From NCBI RefSeq assembly GCF_964204645.1, contig NC_134033.1:1228631-1292630 (forward strand): a stretch of DNA of 64,000 nucleotides. Direction: 5' to 3'. The notes beneath the pieces were generated by a model that saw only the letters and a program-made list of their open reading frames with translations, did no database searches and had not been told where the DNA came from. The position numbers and the translations under genes are program-made. The DNA comes from Tubulanus polymorphus. Its lineage: Eukaryota; Nemertea; Palaeonemertea; Tubulaniformes; Tubulanidae. Shown in pieces: positions 23,882-33,968 of the stretch; positions within the stretch are counted from its first letter, which is position 1, and every line of letters starts with the position of its first letter.

Positions 23882-24970
23882 ATGCGCTTCAACATGAATT
23901 CTACCACAATCTCCCCGACTACAGTAAGTCGTTGCTGGTATCCACCTGAAAGATGGGATCACGTTTTCAGTTATAGAATTTACTTGTACGGATATTTTCC
24001 GGCTTCAGTTTTAGGAATGTTTCTAAACTCTGTTTCTATTCTAGTATTCAGAAAGATCGGTCGCGACATTTATCAAACTATAATCATTCTCGCCTGGTTT
24101 GATTTACTGTTTGTTATTTCAGTGTTTCTTCTTTATCCACTTCGAATAATAATTATCTATAGTATACAAAATCGATTTGTTCTCGGCCGTTACGATGACT
24201 GGTTTTTTGGACGCGAAATTATAATCTGGGTTCTACCACTGTACCACACGTTTCAAATGGCAAAAAATTGGGCCGTAGTTATAATCAATTTTGAAAGACT
24301 TCTGGTTGTCGCAAGTCCGCTGTATTTTAAACGATTCTGGAACAAAAAACAAATAATCTTTTTGTCGGTTTTAAACGCATTAACTTCCGCCGTTTCTTTC
24401 TGGCCGTATTATTTTCCACTATATTTACCCGGAAGGACCACATCACACTGTTTTCGTAGTTTATATACAATGAGAACTTTCGGTGGGAAAAGATTTCGAA
24501 CACCTTTTGTTTATAGGATTGACTATGCGTCCAAGTCCGTTTCTTATTCATATATTTTCATGACTGTTCTTGTACCTTTTATTTTTCTAATTGTGATAAA
24601 TCTAACTTTGTTCGGAATTATGATACATAGAAAACTAAATCGAAAGAAACAATTTCACGCAGACGCAGCGGCGCCCGGTGAAAAATCCACCGAACTCAAA
24701 ATATTAAAAGTGGTTCTTATAATTGTAACTGTATTTTTCATCTGTGAAATTCCCGCATCGCTGGACCGTCTGTTAGGTTTCTTTAAAAGAGAGGTTGGAC
24801 TAATCCACAGTCTATCTGAGGATGAACGAATGATGATGCGTAAAGTAGGAATTCTGCTCAGTGTTTTTGACTCATCCGCAAATTTCTTCATTTATTGCGC
24901 AACAAACGGCGCCTTTAGAAAAAGAGCTAAACAGATTTTACTGATAAATTATCTGTGTGATTCTAAATAG
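23882..24970 (+). CDS. Rhodopsin-like GPCR, FMRFamide-receptor-like, copy 1
   Basis: Intronless 362-residue seven-pass receptor. The start at 23882 (MRFNMNSTT) is the position equivalent to the starts of copies 2-4; MNSTT four codons later is an alternative. Visible: N-terminal NST glycosylation site, TM1 with FLNSVSILVFRK, TM2 with ILAWFDLLFVISVFLLYPLR, TM3 ending NFERLLVVASPLYFKRFW (the E/DRY position is FER), TM5 VLVPFIFLIVINLTLFG, TM6 VFFICEIPASLD (the FxxCWxP position reads FFICEIP), TM7 DSSANFFIYCATNGAFR (NPxxY equivalent). The SSxNFxIY ending resembles protostome FMRFamide-type peptide receptors; ligand unknown. The most diverged of four tandem paralogues. The 79-codon upstream module found before copies 2-4 is absent. 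Confidence 0.88.
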   Translation: MRFNMNSTTISPTTVSRCWYPPERWDHVFSYRIYLYGYFPASVLGMFLNSVSILVFRKIGRDIYQTIIILAWFDLLFVISVFLLYPLRIIIIYSIQNRFVLGRYDDWFFGREIIIWVLPLYHTFQMAKNWAVVIINFERLLVVASPLYFKRFWNKKQIIFLSVLNALTSAVSFWPYYFPLYLPGRTTSHCFRSLYTMRTFGGKRFRTPFVYRIDYASKSVSYSYIFMTVLVPFIFLIVINLTLFGIMIHRKLNRKKQFHADAAAPGEKSTELKILKVVLIIVTVFFICEIPASLDRLLGFFKREVGLIHSLSEDERMMMRKVGILLSVFDSSANFFIYCATNGAFRKRAKQILLINYLCDSK

Positions 24971-25269
24971 AATAGAAAAAAATAGATCATGACAAGTGAT
25001 AAAAACAACATAAACCAATGCCAATGATATCTTTTATTTCTCATGTATTTTTTATATACAATTATTAAACAGCAACCCGGTATCACGTGTTACTGTTAGT
25101 ACGTTCTCTTATCAACCACGTTATCACTGAAAATGAATAACAAAATTTCATTATGTAAGATTTTTGAGCGAACGCAAATGTTATCAACATTGATGCAAGT
25201 TGGGTAATGTAGAAATCATCCACAAATCAACCCCTAAACCCTGCGCCCTAAAACTTTCAAAAACTGATC

Positions 25270-25730
25270 GTCCGCACTTCACACGTGTTTAGTACCTCAC
25301 CTGAGACATTTCTAATTGAAAATGAACTACAAACACCAGACATTAGACATTTTATCAGCACACTTTCAAAAACTGATCTTCCACACTTCACATGTGTTCA
25401 GTGCTTCACTTGAGACATTTCAGATTGAAAATGAACTACAAACACCAGACATTAGACATTTTATCAGCACACTTTCAAAAACTGATCATCCACACTTCAC
25501 ATCAGAGACATTTCTAATTGAAAATGAACTACAAACACCAGACATTAGAAATTTTATCAGCACACTTTCAAAAACTGATCATCCACACTTCACATCAGAG
25601 ACATTTCTAATTGAAAATGAACTACAAACACCAGATATTAGACATTTTATCAGCACACTTTCATCAACTGATCGTCCACACACTTCACATGGTGAAGCAC
25701 TGAACACATTTATTGTTTGTAGTTCATAAA
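25270..25730. repeat. About 100-bp tandem repeats 3' of GPCR copy 1
   Basis: Four to five copies of a unit containing ATTGAAAATGAACTACAAAC, ACCAGACATTAGACATTTTA and ACTGATCGTCCACACTTCAC. Equivalent blocks at about 27870-28340, 30490-30960 and 33100-33365. Open frames through these blocks on either strand are artefacts. Confidence 0.88.
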
Positions 25731-26101
25731 ATGAGGAGAAGGTTTAGGAGACCGCGTTTAGGAGAAAATCGCTCAGAACATAATGCCACATAAATAATGG
25801 CCCCCAACCTTTCTGATTTTGGAAAGATTCATCGAAAATTCGTTCGTGAATTGTAAATTTTGATCTACGCTTTTCAGAAATTAATACACAGTTAATTGAC
25901 GAGAGTGAACTGGGATGTTTATTTTTACCGTACATTGTTAAACCTTGAAATCAGAATGAAAATTTGTGATATGTTTATTTTATTCTGATGATTCTGCGCC
26001 AAATTTGAATTTGAATGAATGTAATTTAAACCCACAGTTCTCTGTAAGAAGTTTTTGAATTCAAGGTCGTTCGTTTTGCTCAACAATTCAACAGCGATTC
26101 A

Positions 26102-26341
26102 ATGCCTGCCCCACTCGTCGACGAAGTTCCACCCAGATCCTACTTTTCATTCGTTTTCGTTCAAAATATAGAAATGCTTCCGAACTTAGGTGATTTGAGG
26201 AACAATTGTAGCAAAAAGAAGAAATATCTTCGACCTAAAATTGTGAAATTGGTCGTCTTTGCGTCATTCTCAAAGGTTTTCTGCGCAAGTTACTCACAGG
26301 ACCCGCATTTGCGTAGGCACATAAAAAATTCCACTTTCTGA
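26102..26341 (+). CDS. 79-codon open frame upstream of GPCR copies 2-4 (doubtful gene)
   Basis: Encodes MPAPLVDEVPPRSYFSFVFV..., basic in the middle (CSKKKKYLRPK), with no signal peptide and no family I recognise. Equivalent frames at 28723-28962 and 31342-31581 differ from it by one residue (Gln for Glu at position 23). Lies about 135 bp before each GPCR start. Sequence identity follows from recent duplication, so it is not evidence of coding; it may be promoter or 5' UTR DNA. Confidence 0.18.
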   Translation: MPAPLVDEVPPRSYFSFVFVQNIEMLPNLGDLRNNCSKKKKYLRPKIVKLVVFASFSKVFCASYSQDPHLRRHIKNSTF

Positions 26342-26476
26342 AATTCGAACTCAGACAGAGAGAGGAGGTTTGTGTTACTGCAGAGTCACTGCTTACAAGG
26401 TGAGAGACTGAAGGGAGAGAGAGAGAGAGAGAGGCGGAGAGGTTTGTGTTACTGCAGAGTCACTGATTACAGGTCT

Positions 26477-27574
26477 ATGAGCTTCAACATGAATTCTACC
26501 ACAATCTCAACGACTGCTGCTCCACGATGGTGCAAGGACCTGTACCCACCAGAACGATGGAAACACGTTTTCAGTTATAAGATTTACTTGTACGGATATT
26601 TTCCGGCTTCAGTTTTCGGAATGTTTCTGAACTCTGTTTCTATTCTAGTATTCAGAAAGATCGGTCGCGACATTTATCAAACTATAATCATTCTCGCCTG
26701 GTTTGATTTACTGTTCGTATGTACAGTGAGTCTTCTTTATCCAATTCGAATATTCCTTATTTACCTTCAACATCGTAAACATGTTCTCGGCCGTTTCGAT
26801 GACTGGTTTTTTGGACACGAAATTATAATTTGGGTTCGACCACTGTTTCATACGTTTCAAATGGCAAAAAATTGGGCCGTAGTTATAGTAAATTTTGAAA
26901 GACTTCTGGTAGTCGCGAGTCCGCTGTATTTTAGACGATTCTGGAGCAAAAAACATATCATTTTTCTGTCGGTTTTAAACACAATTTCTTCCGCAGTTTG
27001 TTACTGGCCGTATTATTTTCCACTGAATTTACCCGGAAGGGCCACACGACGCTGTTTTCTTCATTTATATACAATGGGAGCTTTTCGTGCGAAAAAAATT
27101 CGAACACCATTTATTTATAGGCCTAATGTTGCGTCCAAGTCCGTTGATAATTCCTATATTTTCATGACTGTTCTTGTACCTTTTATTTTTCTAATTGTGA
27201 TAAATTTAACTTTGTTCGGAATTATGATATTTAGGAAACTAAATCGAAAGAAACAATTTCACGCGGACGCAGCGGTGCGCGGTGGAAAATCTACCGAATT
27301 CAAAATGTTAAAAGGGGTTCTTATAATTGTAGCTATATTCTTTATCTGTGAAATTCCCGCATCACTGGACCGTCTGTTACATTACTTCAGAAAGGAGTTT
27401 GGATTACGTAACGGTCTAACTGGGGATGAAATGATGGTCATGCGTAAAGTAGGAATTCTGCTTAGCGTTTTAGACTCTTCCGCAAATTTCTTCATTTATT
27501 GCGCAACAAACGGCGCCTTTAGAAGAAAAGCTAAACACATTTTACTGATAAATTATCTGTGTGATTCTAAATAG
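26477..27574 (+). CDS. Rhodopsin-like GPCR, FMRFamide-receptor-like, copy 2
   Basis: Intronless, 365 residues from MSFNMNSTT at 26477, which aligns with the starts of the other copies. The frame is open further upstream (ATG at 26372), but that extra stretch is a GA repeat plus a duplicated leader and is probably untranslated. Same seven-pass layout as copy 3. Differences from copies 3/4 include VCTVSLLYP in TM2, WVRPLF (an Arg at the top of TM3 where the others have Leu), CYWPYY in TM4, VDNSYIF before TM5 and SVLDSS in TM7. Several fall in membrane segments, so ligand response may differ (inference). Confidence 0.88.
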   Translation: MSFNMNSTTISTTAAPRWCKDLYPPERWKHVFSYKIYLYGYFPASVFGMFLNSVSILVFRKIGRDIYQTIIILAWFDLLFVCTVSLLYPIRIFLIYLQHRKHVLGRFDDWFFGHEIIIWVRPLFHTFQMAKNWAVVIVNFERLLVVASPLYFRRFWSKKHIIFLSVLNTISSAVCYWPYYFPLNLPGRATRRCFLHLYTMGAFRAKKIRTPFIYRPNVASKSVDNSYIFMTVLVPFIFLIVINLTLFGIMIFRKLNRKKQFHADAAVRGGKSTEFKMLKGVLIIVAIFFICEIPASLDRLLHYFRKEFGLRNGLTGDEMMVMRKVGILLSVLDSSANFFIYCATNGAFRRKAKHILLINYLCDSK

Positions 27575-29099
27575 AATAGAAAAAATTAGATCATGACAAG
27601 TGTTAAAAACAACATAAACCAATGCCAATGATATCTTTTATTTCTCATGTATTTTTCATATACAATTATTAAACAGCAACCGGGTATCACGTGTTACTGT
27701 TAGTACGTTCTCTTATCAACCACGTTATCACTGAAAATGAATAACAAAATTTCTTTATGTAAGATTTTTGAGCGAACGCAAATGTTATCAACATTGATGC
27801 AAGTTGGGTAATCTAGAAATCATCCACAAATCAACCCCTAAACCCTGCGCCCTAAAACTTTCAAAAACTGATCGTCCACACTTCACACGTGTTCAGTACC
27901 TCACCTGAGACATTTTTAATTGAAAATGAACTACAAACACCAGACATTAGACATTTTATCAGCACACTTTCAAAAACTGATCGTCCACACTTCGCATGTG
28001 TTCAGTGCTTCACATGAGACATTTTGAATTGAAAATGAACTACAAACACCAGACATTAGAAATTTTATCAGCACACTTTCAAAAACTGATCATTCACACT
28101 TCACATCAGAGACATTTCTAATTGAAAATGAACTACAAACACCAGATATTAGACATTTTATCAGCACACTTTCATCAACTGATCGTCCACACACTTCACA
28201 TGTGTTCAGTGCTTCACCTAAGACATTTCTAATTGAAAATGAACTACAAACACCAGACATTAGACATTTTATCAGCACACTTTCATAAACTGATCGTCCA
28301 CACACTTCACATGGTGAAGCACTGAACACATTTATTGTTTGTAGTTCATAAAATGAGGAGAAGGTTTAGGAGACCGCGTTTAGGAGAAAATCGCTCAGAA
28401 CCTAATGCCACATAAATAATGGCCCCCGACCTTTCTGATTTTGGAAAGATTCATCGAAAATTCGTTCGTGAATTGTAAATTTTGATCTACGCTTTTCAGA
28501 AATTAATACACAGTTAATTGACGAGAGTGAACTGGGATGTTTATTTTACCGTACAGTGTTATACCTTGAAATCAGAATGAAAATTTGTGATATGTTTATT
28601 TTATTCTGATGATTCTGCGCCAAATTTGAATTTGAATGAATGTAATTTAAACCCACAGTTCTCTGTAAGAAGTTTTTGAATTCAAGGTCGTTCGTTTTGC
28701 TCAACAATTCAACAGCGATTCAATGCCTGCCCCACTCGTCGACGAAGTTCCACCCAGATCCTACTTTTCATTCGTTTTCGTTCAAAATATACAAATGCTT
28801 CCGAACTTAGGTGATTTGAGGAACAATTGTAGCAAAAAGAAGAAATATCTTCGACCTAAAATTGTGAAATTGGTCGTCTTTGCGTCATTCTCAAAGGTTT
28901 TCTGCGCAAGTTACTCACAGGACCCGCATTTGCGTAGGCACATAAAAAATTCCACTTTCTGAAATTCGAACTCAGACAGAGAGAGGAGGTTTGTGTTACT
29001 GCAGAGTCACTGCTTACAAGGTGAGAGACTGAAGGGAGAGAGAGAGAGAGAGAGAGGCGGAGAGGTTTGTGTTACTGCAGAGTCACTGATTACAGGTCT

Positions 29100-30197
29100 A
29101 TGAGCTTCAACATGAATTCTACCACAATCTCAACGACTGCTGCTCCACGATGGTGCAAGGACCTGTACCCACCAGAACGATGGAAACACGTTTTCAGTTA
29201 TAAGATTTACTTGTACGGATATTTTCCGGCTTCAGTTTTCGGAATGATTCTGAACTCTGTTTCTATTCTAGTATTCAGAAAGATCGGTCGCGACACTTAT
29301 CAAACTATAATCATTCTTGCCTGGTTTGATTTACTGTTCGTATTTTCAGTGTTTCTTCTTTATCCAATTCGAATATTCCTTATTTACCTTCAAGATCGTA
29401 AACATGTTCTCGGCCGTTTCGATGACTGGTTTTTTGGACACGAAATTATAATTTGGGTTCTACCACTGTTTCATACGTTTCAAATGGCAAAAAATTGGGC
29501 CGTAGTTATAGTAAATTTTGAAAGACTTCTGGTAGTCGCGAGTCCGCTGTATTTTAGACGATTCTGGAGCAAAAAACATATCATTTTTCTGTCGGTTTTA
29601 AACACAATTTCTTCCGCAGTTTGTTTCTGGCCGTATTATTTTCCACTGAATTTACCCGGAAGGGCCACACGACGCTGTTTTCTTCATTTATATACAATGG
29701 GAGCTTTTCGTGCGAAAAAAATTCGAACACCATTTATTTATAGGCCTAGCGTTGCATCCAAGTCCGTTTCGGATTCCTATATTCTCATGACTGTTCTTGT
29801 ACCTTTTATTTTTCTAATTGTGATAAATTTAACTTTGTTCGGAATTATGATATTTAGAAAACTAAATCGAAAGAAACAATTTCACGCGGACGCAGCGGTG
29901 CGCGGTGGAAAATCTACCGAATTCAAAATGTTAAAAGGGGTTCTTATAATTGTAGCTATATTCTTTATCTGTGAAATTCCCGCATCACTGGACCGTGTGT
30001 TACATTACTTCAGAAAGGAGTTTGGATTACGTAACGGTCTAACTGGGGATGAAATGATGGTCATGCGTAAAGTAGGAATTCTACTCAGTGTTTTTGACTC
30101 ATCCGCAAATTTCTTCATTTATTGCGCAACAAACGGCGCCTTTAGAAAAAAAGCTAAACACATTTTACTGATAAATTATCTGTGTGATTCTAAATAG
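29100..30197 (+). CDS. Rhodopsin-like GPCR, FMRFamide-receptor-like, copy 3
   Basis: Intronless, 365 residues from MSFNMNSTT at 29100. Approximate segments: TM1 36-59, TM2 69-95, TM3 115-145 with NFERLL at 139-144 in the DRY position, TM4 160-182, TM5 226-252, TM6 278-303 with FFICEIP at 288-294, TM7 323-342 with DSSANFFIY at 333-341. ECL2 has Cys193, but I see no Cys at the top of TM3 (FFGHEIIIWVLPLFHTF), where class A receptors normally form the ECL2 disulfide; Cys19 in the N-terminus could be an alternative partner. The protein reads identical to copy 4. Confidence 0.88.
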   Translation: MSFNMNSTTISTTAAPRWCKDLYPPERWKHVFSYKIYLYGYFPASVFGMILNSVSILVFRKIGRDTYQTIIILAWFDLLFVFSVFLLYPIRIFLIYLQDRKHVLGRFDDWFFGHEIIIWVLPLFHTFQMAKNWAVVIVNFERLLVVASPLYFRRFWSKKHIIFLSVLNTISSAVCFWPYYFPLNLPGRATRRCFLHLYTMGAFRAKKIRTPFIYRPSVASKSVSDSYILMTVLVPFIFLIVINLTLFGIMIFRKLNRKKQFHADAAVRGGKSTEFKMLKGVLIIVAIFFICEIPASLDRVLHYFRKEFGLRNGLTGDEMMVMRKVGILLSVFDSSANFFIYCATNGAFRKKAKHILLINYLCDSK

Positions 30198-31718
30198 AAT
30201 AGAAAAAATTAGATCATGACAAGTGATAAAAACAACATAAACCAATGCCATATCTTTTATTTCTCATGTATTTTTCATATACAATTATTAAACAGCAACC
30301 GGGTATCACGTGTTACTGTTAGTACGTTCTCTTATCAACCACGTTATCACTGAAAATGAATAACAAAATTTCTTTATGTAAGATTTTTGAGCGAACGCAA
30401 ATGTTATCAACATTGATGCAAGTTGGGTAATGTAGAAATCATCCACAAATCAACCCCTAAACCCTGCGCCCTAAAACTTTCAAAAACTGATCGTCCACAC
30501 TTCACACGTGTTCAGTACCTCGCCTGAGACATTTCTAATTGAAAATGAACTACAAACACCAGATATTAGACATTTTATCAGCACACTTTCAAAAACTGGT
30601 CGTCCACACTTCACATGTGTTCAGTGCTTCACATGAGACATTTTGAATTGAAAATGAACTACAAACACCAGACATTAGAAATTTTATCAGCACACTTTCA
30701 AAAACTGATCATTCACACTTCACATCAGAGACATTTCTAATTGAAAATGAACTACAAACACCAGATATTAGACATTTTATCAGCACACTTTCATCAACTG
30801 ATCGTCCACACACTTCACATGTGTTCAGTGCTTCACCTAAGACATTTCTAATTGAAAATGAACTACAAACACCAGACATTAGACATTTTATCAGCACACT
30901 TTCATAAACTGATCGTCCACACACTTCACATGGTGAAGCACTGAACACATTTATTGTTTGTAGTTCATAAAATGAGGAGAAGGTTTAGGAGACCGCGTTT
31001 AGGAGAAAATCGCTCAGAACCTAATGCCACATAAATAATGGCCCCCGACCTTTCTGATTTTGGAAAGATTCATCGAAAATTCGTTCGTGAATTGTAAATT
31101 TTGATCTACGCTTTTCAGAAATTAATACACAGTTAATTGACGAGAGTGAACTGGGATGTTTATTTTACCGTACAGTGTTATACCTTGAAATCAGAATGAA
31201 AATTTGTGATATGTTTATTTTATTCTGATGATTCTGCGCCAAATTTGAATTTGAATGAATGTAATTTAAACCCACAGTTCTCTGTAAGAAGTTTTTGAAT
31301 TCAAGGTCGTTCGTTTTGCTCAACAATTCAACAGCGATTCAATGCCTGCCCCACTCGTCGACGAAGTTCCACCCAGATCCTACTTTTCATTCGTTTTCGT
31401 TCAAAATATACAAATGCTTCCGAACTTAGGTGATTTGAGGAACAATTGTAGCAAAAAGAAGAAATATCTTCGACCTAAAATTGTGAAATTGGTCGTCTTT
31501 GCGTCATTCTCAAAGGTTTTCTGCGCAAGTTACTCACAGGACCCGCATTTGCGTAGGCACATAAAAAATTCCACTTTCTGAAATTCGAACTCAGACAGAG
31601 AGAGGAGGTTTGTGTTACTGCAGAGTCACTGCTTACAAGGTGAGAGACTGAAGGGAGAGAGAGAGAGAGAGAGAGGCGGAGAGGTTTGTGTTACTGCAGA
31701 GTCACTGATTACAGGTCT

Positions 31719-32816
31719 ATGAGCTTCAACATGAATTCTACCACAATCTCAACGACTGCTGCTCCACGATGGTGCAAGGACCTGTACCCACCAGAACGAT
31801 GGAAACACGTTTTCAGTTATAAGATTTACTTGTACGGATATTTTCCGGCTTCAGTTTTCGGAATGATTCTGAACTCTGTTTCTATTCTAGTATTCAGAAA
31901 GATCGGTCGCGACACTTATCAAACTATAATCATTCTTGCCTGGTTTGATTTACTGTTCGTATTTTCAGTGTTTCTTCTTTATCCAATTCGAATATTCCTT
32001 ATTTACCTTCAAGATCGTAAACATGTTCTCGGCCGTTTCGATGACTGGTTTTTTGGACACGAAATTATAATTTGGGTTCTACCACTGTTTCATACGTTTC
32101 AAATGGCAAAAAATTGGGCCGTAGTTATAGTAAATTTTGAAAGACTTCTGGTAGTCGCGAGTCCGCTGTATTTTAGACGATTCTGGAGCAAAAAACATAT
32201 CATTTTTCTGTCGGTTTTAAACACAATTTCTTCCGCAGTTTGTTTCTGGCCGTATTATTTTCCACTGAATTTACCCGGAAGGGCCACACGACGCTGTTTT
32301 CTTCATTTATATACAATGGGAGCTTTTCGTGCGAAAAAAATTCGAACACCATTTATTTATAGGCCTAGCGTTGCATCCAAGTCCGTTTCGGATTCCTATA
32401 TTCTCATGACTGTTCTTGTACCTTTTATTTTTCTAATTGTGATAAATTTAACTTTGTTCGGAATTATGATATTTAGAAAACTAAATCGAAAGAAACAATT
32501 TCACGCGGACGCAGCGGTGCGCGGTGGAAAATCTACCGAATTCAAAATGTTAAAAGGGGTTCTTATAATTGTAGCTATATTCTTTATCTGTGAAATTCCC
32601 GCATCACTGGACCGTGTGTTACATTACTTCAGAAAGGAGTTTGGATTACGTAACGGTCTAACTGGGGATGAAATGATGGTCATGCGTAAAGTAGGAATTC
32701 TACTCAGTGTTTTTGACTCATCCGCAAATTTCTTCATTTATTGCGCAACAAACGGCGCCTTTAGAAAAAAAGCTAAACACATTTTACTGATAAATTATCT
32801 GTGTGATTCTAAATAG
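31719..32816 (+). CDS. Rhodopsin-like GPCR, FMRFamide-receptor-like, copy 4
   Basis: Intronless, 365 residues from MSFNMNSTT at 31719, 2619 bp downstream of the copy 3 start. The translated protein reads the same as copy 3 at every residue and I saw no nucleotide difference in the coding stretches I compared, so this is a very recent duplication, gene conversion, or an assembly duplicate. Small flank differences exist (AACCCGG against AACCGGG at about 32915 and 30300; TAATCTAG against TAATGTAG at about 33048 and 30430), which favours real separate copies. Confidence 0.88.
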   Translation: MSFNMNSTTISTTAAPRWCKDLYPPERWKHVFSYKIYLYGYFPASVFGMILNSVSILVFRKIGRDTYQTIIILAWFDLLFVFSVFLLYPIRIFLIYLQDRKHVLGRFDDWFFGHEIIIWVLPLFHTFQMAKNWAVVIVNFERLLVVASPLYFRRFWSKKHIIFLSVLNTISSAVCFWPYYFPLNLPGRATRRCFLHLYTMGAFRAKKIRTPFIYRPSVASKSVSDSYILMTVLVPFIFLIVINLTLFGIMIFRKLNRKKQFHADAAVRGGKSTEFKMLKGVLIIVAIFFICEIPASLDRVLHYFRKEFGLRNGLTGDEMMVMRKVGILLSVFDSSANFFIYCATNGAFRKKAKHILLINYLCDSK

Positions 32817-33339
32817 AATAGAAAAAATTAGATCATGACAAGTGATAAAAACAACATAAACCAATGCCATATCTTTTATTTCTCATGTATTTTTCATATA
32901 CAATTATTAAACAGCAACCCGGTATCACGTGTTACTGTTAGTACGTTCTCTTATCAACCACGTTATCACTGAAAATGAATAACAAAATTTCTTTATGTAA
33001 GATTTTTGAGCGAACGCAAATGTTATCAACATTGATGCAAGTTGGGTAATCTAGAAATCATCCACAAATCAACCCCTAAACCCTGCGCCCTAAAACTTTC
33101 AAAAACTGATCGTCCACACTTCACACGTGTTCAGTACCTCACCTGAGACATTTTTAATTGAAAATGAACTACAAACACCAGACATTAGACATTTTATCAG
33201 CACACTTTCAAAAACTGATCGTCCACACTTCGCATGTGTTCAGTACTTCACCTGAGACATTTTTAATTGAAAATGAACTACAAACACCAGACATTAGACA
33301 TTTTATCAGCTCACTTTCATCAACTGATCGTCCACACAC

Positions 33340-33600
33340 TTCACATGGTGAAGCACTGAACACATTTGAAGTATGGACGATCAGTTTATGAAAGTGTGTT
33401 GATAAAATGTCTAATGTCTGGTGTTTGTATTTCATTTTCAATTCAAAATGTCTCAGGTGAAGCACTGAACACATGTGAAGTGTGGACGATCAGTTTATGA
33501 AAGTGTGCTGATAAAATGTCTAATGTCTGGTGTTTGTAGTTCATTTTCAATTTGAAATGTCTCAGGTGAAGTTATGAACACATGTGAAGTGTGGATGATG
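33340..33600 (-). repeat. Inverted copies of the 100-bp GPCR-flank repeat
   Basis: After GPCR copy 4 the repeat flips: ACACTTCACATGGTGAAGCA marks the inversion, then two complete units run on the - strand (GTGTGGACGATCAGTTTATG, AAATGTCTAATGTCTGGTGT). In the other units only about 25 bp of the inverted arm remains. The block thus has the form of a foldback element whose right arm is intact only at the cluster's end. A diverged fragment is at about 46755-46870. Confidence 0.82.
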
Positions 33601-33677
33601 AATAATTGTAATAATGATGATATTAGAAATACACGCATACTCACCATTGAGCGTTGACTGATTTAAGATTTACTCTT

Positions 33678-33968
33678 TTAGCTCTTTTTACTCTTTTTGC
33701 TCTTTTTACTCTTTTTATTCTTTTTGCTCTTTTTAGCGTCTTGTTTAGATTGAGTCTGTTTGCTCCTTCCGCTTGACTTTTTGTTCGCTGCAGATGTCTG
33801 TCGGTTGTTTACTAATTGTCTTAACGAATTGGCGTCAAACAGGGACAATTTAGTCAAACTGACCACAGCTGAATCTACTTCCTGTATCGGTAATACTACA
33901 ATCACTAACAGTGCAGCCCCCACAGCTGTCATCGCTAATGCCCGGTAGCTGGTCATTTTTAGTTTATT
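33678..33968 (-). CDS. Small secreted Lys/Ser-rich protein, unknown function
   Basis: 92-residue frame on the - strand, ATG at 33956, stop at 33680-33678. The N-terminus (about residues 8-30, MTAVGAALLVIVVLPIQEVDSA) is a good signal peptide. The mature part has SLTKLSLFDANSLRQLVNN and then a basic tail rich in Lys and Ser ending KKSKKSKKSKKS. A pyrimidine tract and AG acceptor (TTTTCGTTTCGTTTTAG on the - strand) sit 12 bp before the ATG, and a GTGAGT donor follows the stop at about 33648, so this looks like an internal exon of a spliced gene; a 5' exon could end at the GTAAGC donor near 34735. Function unknown; matrix-associated or antimicrobial roles are guesses. Confidence 0.5.
   Translation of the reverse strand, partial: NKLKMTSYRALAMTAVGAALLVIVVLPIQEVDSAVVSLTKLSLFDANSLRQLVNNRQTSAANKKSSGRSKQTQSKQDAKKSKKNKKSKKSKKSKKS

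Larger units (their letters stand above)
25731..33360 (+). repeat. Tandem segmental duplication, about 2.62-kb unit, three copies (plus diverged first copy)
   Basis: The anchor ATGAGGAG recurs at 25731, 28353 and 30972, giving units of 2622 and 2619 bp. Each unit holds a flank, a 79-codon open frame, a GA-rich leader, a GPCR gene and a 3' repeat block. The diverged unit around copy 1 (23882) starts 2595 bp before copy 2 but lacks the upstream module. Confidence 0.92.

Noticed and set aside
26372..26476. 35-residue upstream extension of GPCR copy 2
   Set aside because: Encoded by the GA tract and a duplicated leader; the other copies have no ATG there and all align at MSFNMNS or MRFNMNS.
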